From: Stenomitos frigidus_A
GTDB taxonomy: Bacteria > Cyanobacteriota > Cyanobacteriia > Leptolyngbyales > Leptolyngbyaceae
NCBI RefSeq assembly: GCF_963877135.1
Contig: NZ_CAWNSW010000166.1
Coordinates: 1 to 64,000, forward strand
Reading direction: 5' to 3'
DNA length: 64,000 bases
Made by a program: the position numbers and the translations under genes. Below are positions 24,143 through 32,303 of this stretch, piece by piece. A model generated the notes under the pieces. The model was not told the origin of the DNA. It saw only the letters and a program-made list of their open reading frames with translations, and did not search any database. Position 1 is the stretch's first letter, and each line of letters opens with the position of its first letter.

Positions 24143-25396
24143 ATGGGAAACTCAGTCCTTCATCTAAACTTTGCCGATAATGACGGCGGCGCAGCGCGAT
24201 CGGCCTATAAAATCCACTCTGGTTTGCGGCACCTGGGTTGGAACTCACACATGCTGGTTCGTAAACAGATCACGAACGATCGGGATGTGGATGATATTCA
24301 AAAGCACCAGTCCTGGTTGTGGTTTGGTGATGCGCTGAGCCGTAAACTACTGGATCGCCAACTGTGTCTAGAGAACTGGTATTACCCTTCCTCCAGCGCA
24401 TTAGCCCAGCACCCGTGGTTTCAGTCAGCCGATGTGGTGCAGCTTTACAACCTGCATCCTCATTTCTTCAGCCATCGCATGCTGCCTCAACTGAGCCGCC
24501 AAAAGCCTGTGGTATGGCGGCTACCAGATATGTGGGCTTTCACCGGGCACTGCACTTACTCTTATGAGTGCGATCGCTGGCAAACAGGCTGTGGGCACTG
24601 TCCTCATCTAGACTCATATCCGCCTTTGAAGCACGATACAACGGCCTTCCTCTGGCGTGAGAAACAGCGGATGTATCATCGCTCCCAATTGGCGATCGTG
24701 GTGACAAACCGCTGGATGGAAAGCCTGCTACAGAAGAGTCCCTTACTGTCCCATTTGCCAATCCATCGCATTCCCAACGGAGTGAACACGGATGTCTTTT
24801 ACCCCATTCCCAAAGTGGATGCCCGTGCAGCTCTCAACCTTCCACTCGATGCCAATGTGGTTTTGTTTGCGGCTGCGAATACAACCGAAGTGCGCAAGGG
24901 GTGCGACTATGTGCTGCCTGTGATGCAAAACCTTGCAGCCGCCAATGTCCCGGCTTTAGTGCTGGTCGTGCTGGGGCAGGACTCAGAAACGTGGCAAGAT
25001 GGTTCCGGCTATCACACCGTTCGTTTGGAAAGCACTGACAGCGATCGCGCCCTCGCAATGGCTTACTCAGCCGCAGACGTTTTCTTACATCCTGCCCTGG
25101 TGGAAAATTTTCCGAACACGATCTTGGAGAGTATGGCATGTGGCACCCCTTGTGTTGCCTTTGACGTTGGCGGCGTTGGCGATATTCTGCAATCTCACAA
25201 AACAGGCTATCTTGCTGCCTACCGGAACACAGACGATTTGGTGAAAGGAACCTTCCAATTGCTGACTGACGCGGAGCAACGATTGCACATGAGCGACGCG
25301 TGCCGACAGTTGATTGAAACAGAATATAATTTGGAGCTTCAAGCCAAACGCTTTGCCCAAGTGTATGAAACCGTGATTGCTCAAGCCAAACCATGA
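24143..25396 (+). CDS. Glycosyltransferase family 4
   Basis: 417 residues with a GT-B fold. The N-terminal domain begins SVLHLNFADNDGGAARSAYK (acceptor-side G-G motif), and WRLPDMWAFTGHCTYSYEC is typical of the GT4 subgroup with a zinc-like cysteine cluster (C-x-Y-x-C, then CGHC). The C-terminal nucleotide-sugar site contains HPALVENFPNTILESMACG with the E-x7-E motif. Its end overlaps the next gene by 4 bases. It should add a sugar to the lipid-linked glycan on the cytoplasmic face. Donor and acceptor are unknown. Confidence 0.92.
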   Translation: MGNSVLHLNFADNDGGAARSAYKIHSGLRHLGWNSHMLVRKQITNDRDVDDIQKHQSWLWFGDALSRKLLDRQLCLENWYYPSSSALAQHPWFQSADVVQLYNLHPHFFSHRMLPQLSRQKPVVWRLPDMWAFTGHCTYSYECDRWQTGCGHCPHLDSYPPLKHDTTAFLWREKQRMYHRSQLAIVVTNRWMESLLQKSPLLSHLPIHRIPNGVNTDVFYPIPKVDARAALNLPLDANVVLFAAANTTEVRKGCDYVLPVMQNLAAANVPALVLVVLGQDSETWQDGSGYHTVRLESTDSDRALAMAYSAADVFLHPALVENFPNTILESMACGTPCVAFDVGGVGDILQSHKTGYLAAYRNTDDLVKGTFQLLTDAEQRLHMSDACRQLIETEYNLELQAKRFAQVYETVIAQAKP

Positions 25397-26295
25397 CTAG
25401 CGCTGCACTCCACTCTATCTATATCCTGATTCCAGTGCACAACCGGAAAAGCACGACGCTGCACTGCTTAAGCGAACTCGATCGCTTAGGTGATCTCCAG
25501 CGCTACACCGTTGTGGTCATTGATGATAGTTCGACGGATGGCACCGCAGCCGCTATCCAATCGCTCTATCCGACCGTGAAGGTACTTAATGGCGATGGCA
25601 CGTTGTGGTGGACGGGAGCGATTAGAAAAGGGATGGAATATGCCTATGAACAGGGGGCAGCCGCCTTTATCTGGCTCAACGATGATACGCTGCCGACGAT
25701 GGGATGCCTTGCCATGATCGTCGCTGAATGTACCCACAATCCCAACACCATTGTTTCGGCTCAGTGCTATGCGTCAGGGACGTTAGAGCAACCAACCTAT
25801 GGCGGTCAAACGAAAGCCTTGCTGTCTGTTGAGCTGTTCCATACGCCGCGTGGTCAGACGATCGCCTGTGATTGCCTGAGCGGAAATCTGGTGTGTCTGC
25901 CTCGTTCCGTTGTGGAAACGATTGGCTATCCACCCAGCGATCGCTTACCCCATTGCCTTGCAGATATTGTCTACACCTGGGAAGCCAAAAAAGCTGGCTA
26001 TCACCTGAAAGTCTTGGGGGATGCCACTGCCGTGTGTGCCTTCAATCCACTCGAAGAAGGTTGGGCGTCCAGTGCAATTCCGATGACCAAACGCTGGTCG
26101 TTGCTCACGTCTCCCAAATCCAATCTGTACCCTTCTGCCTACTGGCATTACTGCACCAGTTTCTATGGCAGCTTGGCGTTCATTCCCTTCGCTCAGGTGT
26201 ATTTGCGTCTCATCCTGTTTACGATCGCCCGCTGGCTGCTACCACTCCATTGGCTCCAAACGATGAAAGGATGGAAGCAAAAAGTTCTCTCCTAA
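25393..26295 (+). CDS. Glycosyltransferase family 2 (first of tandem pair)
   Basis: 300 residues with a GT-A fold. It has ILIPVHNRKSTTLHCL at the start, the VVVIDDSSTDGT nucleotide-binding motif, LNGDGTLWWTGAIRKGMEY and the metal-binding FIWLNDD (D-x-D-like) followed by a rhamnosyltransferase-like region. The C-terminus has a hydrophobic segment that may touch the membrane. The neighbouring gene is a close paralogue: both share the G-D-G-x-L-W-W-T-G-A-I stretch. The start (ATGA) overlaps the previous stop. Confidence 0.92.
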   Translation: MTSAALHSIYILIPVHNRKSTTLHCLSELDRLGDLQRYTVVVIDDSSTDGTAAAIQSLYPTVKVLNGDGTLWWTGAIRKGMEYAYEQGAAAFIWLNDDTLPTMGCLAMIVAECTHNPNTIVSAQCYASGTLEQPTYGGQTKALLSVELFHTPRGQTIACDCLSGNLVCLPRSVVETIGYPPSDRLPHCLADIVYTWEAKKAGYHLKVLGDATAVCAFNPLEEGWASSAIPMTKRWSLLTSPKSNLYPSAYWHYCTSFYGSLAFIPFAQVYLRLILFTIARWLLPLHWLQTMKGWKQKVLS

Positions 26296-26321
26296 TCCGC
26301 CTCAATTCTAACGATACAGCT

Positions 26322-27197
26322 ATGACTTTACGGCAGTCGGTGTTTATTCTCATTCCGGCTTACAACCGCAAAACCATCACCTTACAGTGCTTAGAAACGC
26401 TGAAGGAAAATGGCGACCTGGGACGCTATCAAGTTGTCGTGATCGATGATGGTTCCACCGATGGCACAGGGCAAGCTATTCAGACTGCCTATCCCGATGT
26501 CACGGTCTTGGAAGGCGATGGCAATTTGTGGTGGACGGGTGCGATCGTTCAGGGGATGGTGTATGCCAGCCAACAAGGGGCGGCATTGATAATCTGGCTG
26601 AATGATGACTGCACGCCCTCTCCCGGTGCGCTCTCTCAGTTGGTTACATTTTGGCAGACGCATCCTCAGTCGATCGTGGGAGCCGCCTGCTATAACCTGG
26701 AAGACAACACACTTCATGCCACTGGTGCACAGGGACGTAAACGGATGGCAGCTAAACCAGGTGAGATGATCGCGGTGGATGAAATGAGTGGGCATTGTGT
26801 GGGCATTCCGATCGCAGTTGTGCAGCAAATCGGCTTACCCGATGTCTACCGTTTTCCGCACTACCATGGCGATAGTATGTACATCCTCAAGGCAACTCGT
26901 GCTAGCTTTCCGGCTTACATTCTGGGTGATGCCAAAATTTATCATGCAGGCGTTATTAAAGCCAAACTGGAGGATTTTCTCGATCAGTCAGGTTCCCAGC
27001 GATCGTGCCTTCATCATCTCAGCACCGTTTTTTGTCACAAAAAATCGTTTTATTTCTTGCCCACCCAATGCTTTTATTACCTGCAAAAGTACGGTGCAGT
27101 TGCCGGTTGTTTGATTTTCTTGGCAAAGGTTACGCAATGGTCAATACGATTCATCCAACTGGGTTTACGGCAACCCATTAGCCGTGTGATGCAATGA
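26322..27197 (+). CDS. Glycosyltransferase family 2 (second of tandem pair)
   Basis: 291 residues from the ATG at 26322. A longer open frame from 25872 runs antisense-phase through the previous gene and is rejected. It has ILIPAYNRKTITLQCLETL, VVVIDDGSTDGTG, EGDGNLWWTGAIVQGM and IIWLNDD as in its upstream paralogue, but the C-terminal part differs (SGHCVGIPIAVVQQIGLPDV and a later hydrophobic stretch). The pair probably arose by tandem duplication and now serves two linkages. Its last bases overlap the start of the next gene by 4. Confidence 0.92.
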   Translation: MTLRQSVFILIPAYNRKTITLQCLETLKENGDLGRYQVVVIDDGSTDGTGQAIQTAYPDVTVLEGDGNLWWTGAIVQGMVYASQQGAALIIWLNDDCTPSPGALSQLVTFWQTHPQSIVGAACYNLEDNTLHATGAQGRKRMAAKPGEMIAVDEMSGHCVGIPIAVVQQIGLPDVYRFPHYHGDSMYILKATRASFPAYILGDAKIYHAGVIKAKLEDFLDQSGSQRSCLHHLSTVFCHKKSFYFLPTQCFYYLQKYGAVAGCLIFLAKVTQWSIRFIQLGLRQPISRVMQ

Positions 27198-28378
27198 AGT
27201 TGCTTTATACGCTTACTGCTTATCCGCCCAGCGTCGGTGGTGCCCAAATCCACCAGCACTCCCTAGCACAGCAGTTGCACTTACGGCATTCCGTACAGGT
27301 TGTGAGTCATTGGGATGCTAATCGCACCGATTGGCTGTTGGGCACAACGCTGCGGGCACCTGCAACAAGCCGAGATTATGCGATCGACGACATTCCGGTA
27401 CATCGTTTGGGGCTATCTGTTCGAGAAAAAATCAGGTTAGCTCCTTATATACCGCTGTATTACCCGCTGATGCAGGTGGCGTTACCACCGATCGCCAACC
27501 TTCTGGAAACACACATTGCTCCCTTTGCCGCTAAGGCTGACGTGATCCATAACATTCGCATTGGGCGAGAGGGCTTGAGTTATGCGTCCTATCAAGCTGC
27601 ACAACGATACGATCGTCCGTTTGTGTTGACGCCAGTACACCATCCCCGCTGGGTTGGCTGGCGCTACCGTGCCTATCTAAAGCTTTACCAGATGGCAGAT
27701 GCCGTGATTGCTCTCACTCAGGCTGAGAAGCAAATTTTGATGGGGCTGGGTGTGGGTGAAGAACGCATTACTGTAACAGGCGTTGGCCCTGTACTAGCAC
27801 CCACTGCTGATCCGATCGCCTTTCTCAAGCACTACAGTCTGGAGGGGCCGATCGTTCTCTTCTTGGGACAGCACTATCCGTACAAGGGCTACCAGCAGAT
27901 GCTTCAAGCCGCTCCTTTAGTGTGGCAAACGGTACCAGAGGCGCAGTTTGTTTTCATGGGGCCGCCTGTCGCCGATTCGGAGCAAGCCTTTGCTCAAGTG
28001 AGCGATCGTCGGATTCATCGCTTAGGCAACGTTGATTTACAAACCAAAACCGATGCCCTGGCTGCCTGTACTCTGGTCTGTGTCCCCTCCAGTCAAGAAA
28101 GCTTTGGCGGCATTTACACCGAAGCCTGGAATTTCGGTAAGCCTGTCATTGGTTGCGATATTCCAGCCGTCGCGGAAGTCATCAGCGATGGCAGCGATGG
28201 CTTACTGACAACGCAAGAGCCCGACCAGATCGCCGATCGGCTGCTTGCTCTTTTGCTGCATCCTACTGACGCGATCGCGATGGGAGCCGCCGGGAAACAC
28301 AAAGTCGAGTCACGCTTTACCTGGGAAAAAGTTGCTGAGCAGGTCGAGGAGGTGTATCGGAAGGTGATCAGTGGCTAG
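27194..28378 (+). CDS. Glycosyltransferase family 4
   Basis: 394 residues with a GT-B fold. N-terminal TLTAYPPSVGGAQIHQHSLA carries the G-G-A motif. C-terminal LVCVPSSQESFGGIYTEAWNFGKPVIG is the E-x7-E nucleotide-sugar site, and FLGQHYPYKGYQQML starts the second Rossmann domain. It is the last gene of the tightly overlapping block that starts at the methyltransferases; about 165 bases of repeat DNA follow. Confidence 0.93.
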   Translation: MKLLYTLTAYPPSVGGAQIHQHSLAQQLHLRHSVQVVSHWDANRTDWLLGTTLRAPATSRDYAIDDIPVHRLGLSVREKIRLAPYIPLYYPLMQVALPPIANLLETHIAPFAAKADVIHNIRIGREGLSYASYQAAQRYDRPFVLTPVHHPRWVGWRYRAYLKLYQMADAVIALTQAEKQILMGLGVGEERITVTGVGPVLAPTADPIAFLKHYSLEGPIVLFLGQHYPYKGYQQMLQAAPLVWQTVPEAQFVFMGPPVADSEQAFAQVSDRRIHRLGNVDLQTKTDALAACTLVCVPSSQESFGGIYTEAWNFGKPVIGCDIPAVAEVISDGSDGLLTTQEPDQIADRLLALLLHPTDAIAMGAAGKHKVESRFTWEKVAEQVEEVYRKVISG

Positions 28379-28381
28379 GGA

Positions 28382-28545
28382 TTGGGAGGCGGGGGAGGTG
28401 GCGAGGTGAAGAGGTGGGGTGGTGGGGTGGTGAGGAAGGGAGCAAGGGGAATAAAGGGATTAGTAAGGACCGGACTCAAAACTCAGAACTCAAAACTCTC
28501 CAGCGGCGAAACTCAAAATTCAAAACTCAAAACTCAAAACTTTCC
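28382..28545. repeat. Purine-rich tract and CAAAACT heptamer repeats
   Basis: A G/A-rich tract (28382-28450) is followed by tandem CAAAACT heptamers (about 28476-28540), an intergenic short-tandem-repeat type that recurs at 39562-39586 (reverse orientation) and 53603-53657. The downstream gene's ATG follows directly. Confidence 0.8.
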
Positions 28546-29328
28546 ATGTCTTCTACCCTTCCGTCCCGCTTCATCCTGAATACTCGCGTTGATGCGACAA
28601 GCTACGAGGATGCGTGCGATCGCATTCAGACCTGGGCAAGCGCAAAAACGTCTTGTTACATCGTGGCAGCGAATGTGCATGTGGTGATGACTGGCTACTG
28701 GCAGCGATCATTCCAGCGTATGATCAATGGTGCTGCTTTGGTGACGCCAGATGGAATGCCCCTGGTGATTGGCTTACGGCTTTTAGGCATGAAGCACCAG
28801 ACACGGGTCTACGGTCCCGATTTAATGCTGGCTTGGTGCGATCGGGCAACGCAACTTGGCACGCCGATTTACCTTTACGGCGGCACACCATCGATGCTGG
28901 ACGCACTGCAACAAACCCTCAAAGAACGCGTTCCGGAGCTGATGATCGCGGGCTGCCATGCGCCGCCGTTTCGTCCCCTGACACCAGAGGAGGAGCAGGC
29001 GGATCGCGATCGCATCCATGCCACTGGTGCGCCTGTCGTCTTTGTTGGTCTGGGCTGTCCCAAGCAGGAAGAATGGATGGTACGACAGCAGGGCAACTTG
29101 CAAGCCGTCATGATTGGCGTGGGGGCTGCGTTTAGCTTTCATAGCGGCGAGGTGTTGCAGGCACCGCGCTGGATGATGGCATGGAGTTTGGAATGGCTCT
29201 ATCGTTTCATGATGGAACCCAAACGCTTATGGCAGCGCTATCTAGTTAACAACCCTGCGTTTGTCGTTCTCTTTGGTTGGCAGCTTTTAAAGGCACGGCT
29301 ATGCCATCACCGCAAAAGCAATTTGTAA
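28546..29328 (+). CDS. WecG/TagA/CpsF family glycosyltransferase
   Basis: 260 residues from the ATG at 28546; the longer frame from 28414 is low-complexity repeat translation and is not used. Family marks: YIVAANVHVVMTGYWQ near the start (the T/N-x-N-x-x-x loop), ALVTPDGMPLVIGLRLLG, YGPDLM, LYGGTPSMLDAL, VFVGLGCPKQEEWM and GVGAAFSFHSGEV. These enzymes (GT26) transfer ManNAc, ManNAcA or glucose to a polyprenyl-linked first sugar, so this is probably the second step of glycan assembly after the downstream sugar-phosphate transferase. Confidence 0.94.
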   Translation: MSSTLPSRFILNTRVDATSYEDACDRIQTWASAKTSCYIVAANVHVVMTGYWQRSFQRMINGAALVTPDGMPLVIGLRLLGMKHQTRVYGPDLMLAWCDRATQLGTPIYLYGGTPSMLDALQQTLKERVPELMIAGCHAPPFRPLTPEEEQADRDRIHATGAPVVFVGLGCPKQEEWMVRQQGNLQAVMIGVGAAFSFHSGEVLQAPRWMMAWSLEWLYRFMMEPKRLWQRYLVNNPAFVVLFGWQLLKARLCHHRKSNL

Positions 29329-29479
29329 AAGCGCATGGAGTGGGAGACTGGTGGAGGAAGCGGCAGAAACCTGAACGGTAGCGATAACTTTTGGTACGCT
29401 TTGCGGAATACTCAACGTATTGCCCTGCAAGCCTGCTGCTGACTTCAGTACAGATTGCCTTCTCACGAGCCTCTCTGCA

Positions 29480-30916
29480 ATGGATCTACCTCCTGGTGCA
29501 GCGTACCCCAAAGCGACTGACATCCGTGCCCCTCGTGGGTTAGATTGGCGCAAAAGCTTCCGTTGGCGCTGGCATAGCGCGATCGTGCTGCTCTTGTGCG
29601 ATGTGGCGGCACTGGCGATCGCTGGACGCCTAGCGGCACACCTCAACCAGTTTTACGCACCGCTACCGCCACCACTTGTCTTGGGCACCTGGGTGGGATT
29701 GCCAGGTTTGTTCTGGATCTTGATGACGGTCACGCTGTTATTGTTTGCACGCAGTGGCTTATATAGTGCCTCTAGTCAGTGGAAAAACTATGTGCGCTCT
29801 GGGCAACTGGTGAGCACCGTTTATCTAGCAGCCCTGCTTCTGGGCTATTTTTATGATCCAAAACTGGCGCCACCGCGATCGCTGGTGATTACTGCCTGGC
29901 TGGGTAGCGTTAGTTTGGTGATTGGCTTTCGGCTACTGGCAAGTCTGATGCTTAAGCAGTTTGAACAGGCTCAAACAACCGTCTTTTTACTGGCACGTGC
30001 AGAGCGACTGGCAACGCTGGCTCACGTACTAAAGCGACGATCGCGCTATCAGATTGTGGGGACTGCCCTTGCTGCCACGACCAGCACGGCTGAAACAATT
30101 CAAGCGATCCTGCGTTCTGGCGCACAGGAAGTATTGGCAGAAAGTCTGCCGCAGACTGAACTGGCATCGGGGCTTTACTGGCAGTTACGTCGTGCTGGCA
30201 TTACGCTGCGGCTGATTCCGTCTAGCGTCGAGATGCTGCATCGAAGGGGTGTCCCAGAAATTGTAGCGGGCATCCCCACATTGCGTATGGAGGCCACCTT
30301 GCTGGGCGGCTGGGATTATCGCCTGAAACGGTGGTTTGATTGTCTGGGCGCGTTGGTCGGCTTGATACTGCTCTCACCCTTGTTTTTGGCAGTGGCGATC
30401 GTCATTAAACTGTCGTCACCTGGCGCGGTTTTCTTCTGTCAGGAACGCATGGGACTCCACGGCCGCGTCTTTCAGATGTGGAAATTTCGCACAATGGTGC
30501 CGGACGCCGCGGCCCTGCAAGCCGACTTGGAACAGCAGAATGAAGCAGGCGATGGTGTCATGTTCAAAATCAGGCACGATCCACGGATTACAGCGATCGG
30601 GCATTTTCTTCGGCGCACCAGCATTGATGAACTGCCCCAACTGTTTAATGTGCTGCTGGGGCAAATGAGCCTGGTAGGGCCACGCCCACTACCACTGCGA
30701 GATGTCGAGCGCTTCGACCCCTGGCATCACACGCGTCATCAGGTGCTACCTGGCATCACGGGGCTCTGGCAAATTTCTGGGCGATCGTCCCTCGATGCTT
30801 TCAATGATGCGGCTCGGCTGGATCTGTACTACATCGACAACTGGTCGCTCAACCTGGATCTTGAAATTTTGCTGGAAACCGTCAAAATCGTTGTTTGCGG
30901 TAAAGGCGCTTACTGA
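29480..30916 (+). CDS. Polyprenyl-phosphate sugar-phosphate transferase (initiating enzyme)
   Basis: 478 residues from the ATG at 29480. The N-terminal half has four or five membrane helices plus a CoA-binding-like region. The C-terminal bacterial sugar transferase domain (about 280-478) starts with RLKRWFDCLGALVGLILLSP and contains KFRTMVPDA, RRTSIDELPQLFNVLLGQMS with the essential D-E pair, LVGPRP and PGITGLWQISGRSS. It resembles WbaP/ExoY/CpsE enzymes that attach the first sugar-1-phosphate to undecaprenyl phosphate. As initiating enzyme it starts the pathway ended by the Wzm/Wzt exporter. A strong terminator follows 25 bases later. Confidence 0.94.
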   Translation: MDLPPGAAYPKATDIRAPRGLDWRKSFRWRWHSAIVLLLCDVAALAIAGRLAAHLNQFYAPLPPPLVLGTWVGLPGLFWILMTVTLLLFARSGLYSASSQWKNYVRSGQLVSTVYLAALLLGYFYDPKLAPPRSLVITAWLGSVSLVIGFRLLASLMLKQFEQAQTTVFLLARAERLATLAHVLKRRSRYQIVGTALAATTSTAETIQAILRSGAQEVLAESLPQTELASGLYWQLRRAGITLRLIPSSVEMLHRRGVPEIVAGIPTLRMEATLLGGWDYRLKRWFDCLGALVGLILLSPLFLAVAIVIKLSSPGAVFFCQERMGLHGRVFQMWKFRTMVPDAAALQADLEQQNEAGDGVMFKIRHDPRITAIGHFLRRTSIDELPQLFNVLLGQMSLVGPRPLPLRDVERFDPWHHTRHQVLPGITGLWQISGRSSLDAFNDAARLDLYYIDNWSLNLDLEILLETVKIVVCGKGAY

Positions 30917-30939
30917 CGCTGAAGGGTAAAAACTCACTA

Positions 30940-30987
30940 AAAAACGGCTGCTAGAGTCCCTTGACGGTTCAGCTAGCAGCCGTTTTT
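30940..30987 (+). terminator. Terminator of the polysaccharide locus
   Basis: AAAACGGCTGCTAG and CTAGCAGCCGTTTTT form a perfect 14-bp stem around an 18-base loop, ending in a T-run. It lies just after the sugar transferase and just before the convergent tRNA-Leu gene, and the A/T tails allow it to work in both directions. Confidence 0.88.
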
Positions 30988-30992
30988 GATCA

Positions 30993-31074
30993 TGGGCGGG
31001 GCGAGACTCGAACTCGCAAGCCTTTCGGCGCCGCATTTTGAGTGCGGTGCGTCTACCAATTCCGCCATCCGCCC
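30993..31074 (-). tRNA. tRNA-Leu (anticodon CAA)
   Basis: The reverse strand reads GGGCGGATGGCGGAATTGGT at the 5' end, with the D-arm typical of leucine tRNA. The anticodon arm is CCGCA / CTCAAAA / TGCGG (anticodon CAA). A variable arm (GCCGAAAGGC) follows, then a T-arm GCGAG-TTCGAGT-CTCGC and the acceptor CCCGCCC with discriminator A. Position 7-66 is an A-C mismatch. CCA is not encoded. The 5' 21 bases recur at 35709-35729, at the end of the M48 peptidase gene, suggesting that this tRNA is the insertion target of the neighbouring island. Confidence 0.95.
31053..31073. repeat. Left att-like repeat (5' end of tRNA-Leu)
   Basis: On the plus strand, CTACCAATTCCGCCATCCGC plus C. The copy at 35709-35729 differs only at one base (C to G at position 10). 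Same orientation, 4,656 bp apart, flanking the AT-rich island with integrase remnants. Confidence 0.65.
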
Positions 31075-31090
31075 ATGTATTTGTCTAATC

Positions 31091-31119
31091 ATTATACTGG
31101 ATTGGGCAACTTTGGAGAA
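31091..31119 (-). promoter_or_regulatory. Probable promoter of tRNA-Leu(CAA), inside the island
   Basis: On the minus strand a perfect TATAAT (complement of 31091-31096) lies 17 bases before the tRNA 5' end. A weak -35 (TTCTCC) can be placed 17 bases further upstream. If the island boundary is at the tRNA 5' end, this promoter was brought in by the island. Confidence 0.5.
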
Positions 31120-31166
31120 GCTCCTGATACTTTTGATTGCTTGCCAAATGAGGAAAAAGTCCCAAA

Positions 31167-31403
31167 TTGGCAGAAAAGCGATCGAAAGCTAGGACATCCA
31201 GCAGAAAGCTTGTCTTAGATGGTTTAGGGGTGAAATACCGCAAGCCTTACCAAACTCGATACACCGCATTAAGCCACATCGCACAGAATCATGGTTTGTT
31301 AGCGGCTGCTAAGGTGGCAGGACATAAATCGCTAAATATGGTCAGTCGTCACTATGCAAGGTATACAGGTGAGCTAAAGGACGTTATGCCGGAGTTTTTC
31401 TAA
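31167..31403 (+). pseudogene. Tyrosine integrase, C-terminal remnant
   Basis: The frame encodes the last 60 or so residues of a tyrosine recombinase: KYRKPYQTRYTALSHIAQN (box II with its arginine, tyrosine replacing the usual histidine), then AAKVAGHKSLNMVSRHYARY with the box-II histidine and the nucleophilic tyrosine. The N-terminal part and the first catalytic arginine are missing, so it is inactive. Residues before about 31205 do not look like integrase, and a frameshift or deletion joins them. It lies 93 bases from the tRNA-Leu 5' end, the normal position of an integrase gene in a tRNA-targeted element. Confidence 0.82.
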
Positions 31404-31471
31404 AGCAACTTAAAAAACTGTGGCAATGATTCTTAGATGGTTTTATTAGACCTTAAGCCTTTCTACTAGGC

Positions 31472-32008
31472 TTAAGGTTTTTTATCACTTGCAAGACGAG
31501 CCGCTAATTTTTGCGCTAAATCTCTCATCATAGTGTGGCAAGGCAATGCTACCTGTGCTTTAGTAAGGTCGATTGTATCAGCCTCACGATCCCAAACAAG
31601 ACCAGCATTAGAAAAAGCTTGATCTGAACTCATAATAGATTCAAATTCATTACGCCATGTTTTAGCCCTTTTTCCTCCATGTTTGTGGGCTACACCATTT
31701 CGGATATGTCGATATGCTTTTAACAACTTTTTCTCATCAGCAGTAAGCCACTCACCACGCATTTTTTCAGTTGTATAATCGTCGAAAATGGCGAAAAGAT
31801 ATACGAGAAGAACACCTTGAGTTAACCCGTTAACTTGGTTCTGAGCTTCTTCTCTATACTCAGAATTCTGATGTTCAACGCGCTTACCGCTCAGCAACCA
31901 ACCAAACTCATACTGGAATATAGTATCAAGCACTTGCATAAGTTCAAGTGCTTGATCTGTTTCCACCGGATTAAAGTACTTAGAAAGATATTTATCAGAG
32001 TCGATCAT
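31472..32008 (-). CDS. HEPN-domain protein, putative RNase
   Basis: A 178-residue helical, soluble, AT-rich gene. Residues 103-108, RNGVAH, fit the HEPN RNase motif R-N-x-x-x-H (R-x4-6-H), placed in a predicted helix after a long helical N-terminal half, as in HEPN RNases of toxin-antitoxin and abortive-infection systems. A partner antitoxin (for example an MNT nucleotidyltransferase) is not present. The co-directional Sll1717-type ATPase gene lies 295 bases upstream. It sits between two copies of an integrase 3' tail. The HEPN call rests on the motif and helix pattern only. Confidence 0.55.
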   Translation of the reverse strand: MIDSDKYLSKYFNPVETDQALELMQVLDTIFQYEFGWLLSGKRVEHQNSEYREEAQNQVNGLTQGVLLVYLFAIFDDYTTEKMRGEWLTADEKKLLKAYRHIRNGVAHKHGGKRAKTWRNEFESIMSSDQAFSNAGLVWDREADTIDLTKAQVALPCHTMMRDLAQKLAARLASDKKP

Positions 32009-32139
32009 TTATAGTTCCAACTACACGCAGCTAAGATATTTCTCGATCCAAGCTTATTTTACTCTATATAAACATAATTACAACGTCCCGTAATTCTTTT
32101 AGTCCATAGGAATTTTAATGCTTGGGTAAACTCACATGC

Positions 32140-32187
32140 ACAGGTGATCTAAAGGGAGTTATGCCACAATTTCTAAAGACACTTTAG
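32140..32187 (+). pseudogene. Second integrase 3'-tail remnant
   Basis: Encodes TGDLKGVMPQFLKTL and a stop, matching TGELKDVMPEFF and a stop at the end of the 31167-31403 remnant. The nucleotide similarity continues past both stops to about GTGGCAATG. No more of the integrase is present. Confidence 0.7.
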
Positions 32188-32198
32188 AAATTGTGGCA
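32162..32198. other. Perfect 17-bp hairpin at the integrase tail
   Basis: TGCCACAATTTCTAAAG (32162-32178), loop ACA, and its exact complement (32182-32198). A weaker version of the same hairpin lies at 31386-31425 after the first integrase remnant, so the structure belongs to the integrase 3' end. It could be a bidirectional terminator or part of a recombination site. Confidence 0.75.
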
Positions 32199-32303
32199 AT
32201 GGTTACTTTCCTATAATTGTTTCTATTCCCTACTTTTGCTTATTCATCTACTCTCTTATTAAATTGCTAAACTTGTAATTAGAGAGCAAAGGTGTTTTTA
32301 GGC

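Noticed and set aside
24834..25394. 186-codon open frame opposite the GT4 gene
   Set aside because: It is the complement of a gene with clear GT4 motifs, has arginine/proline-rich low-information sequence and no start context.
25872..26321. Upstream extension of the second GT2 reading frame
   Set aside because: It overlaps the first GT2 gene in a different phase and gives a cysteine/serine-rich non-conserved sequence; the ATG at 26322 begins the conserved GT2 domain.
28614..29135. 173-codon open frame overlapping the WecG-type gene in another phase
   Set aside because: The WecG/TagA motifs are all in the other frame; this one shows no family features.
31472..32008. HEPN half of a HEPN/MNT toxin-antitoxin pair
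   Set aside because: No nucleotidyltransferase (GSxxxGxxxxxSDIDL-like) frame lies on either side, so the classical pair is not supported.
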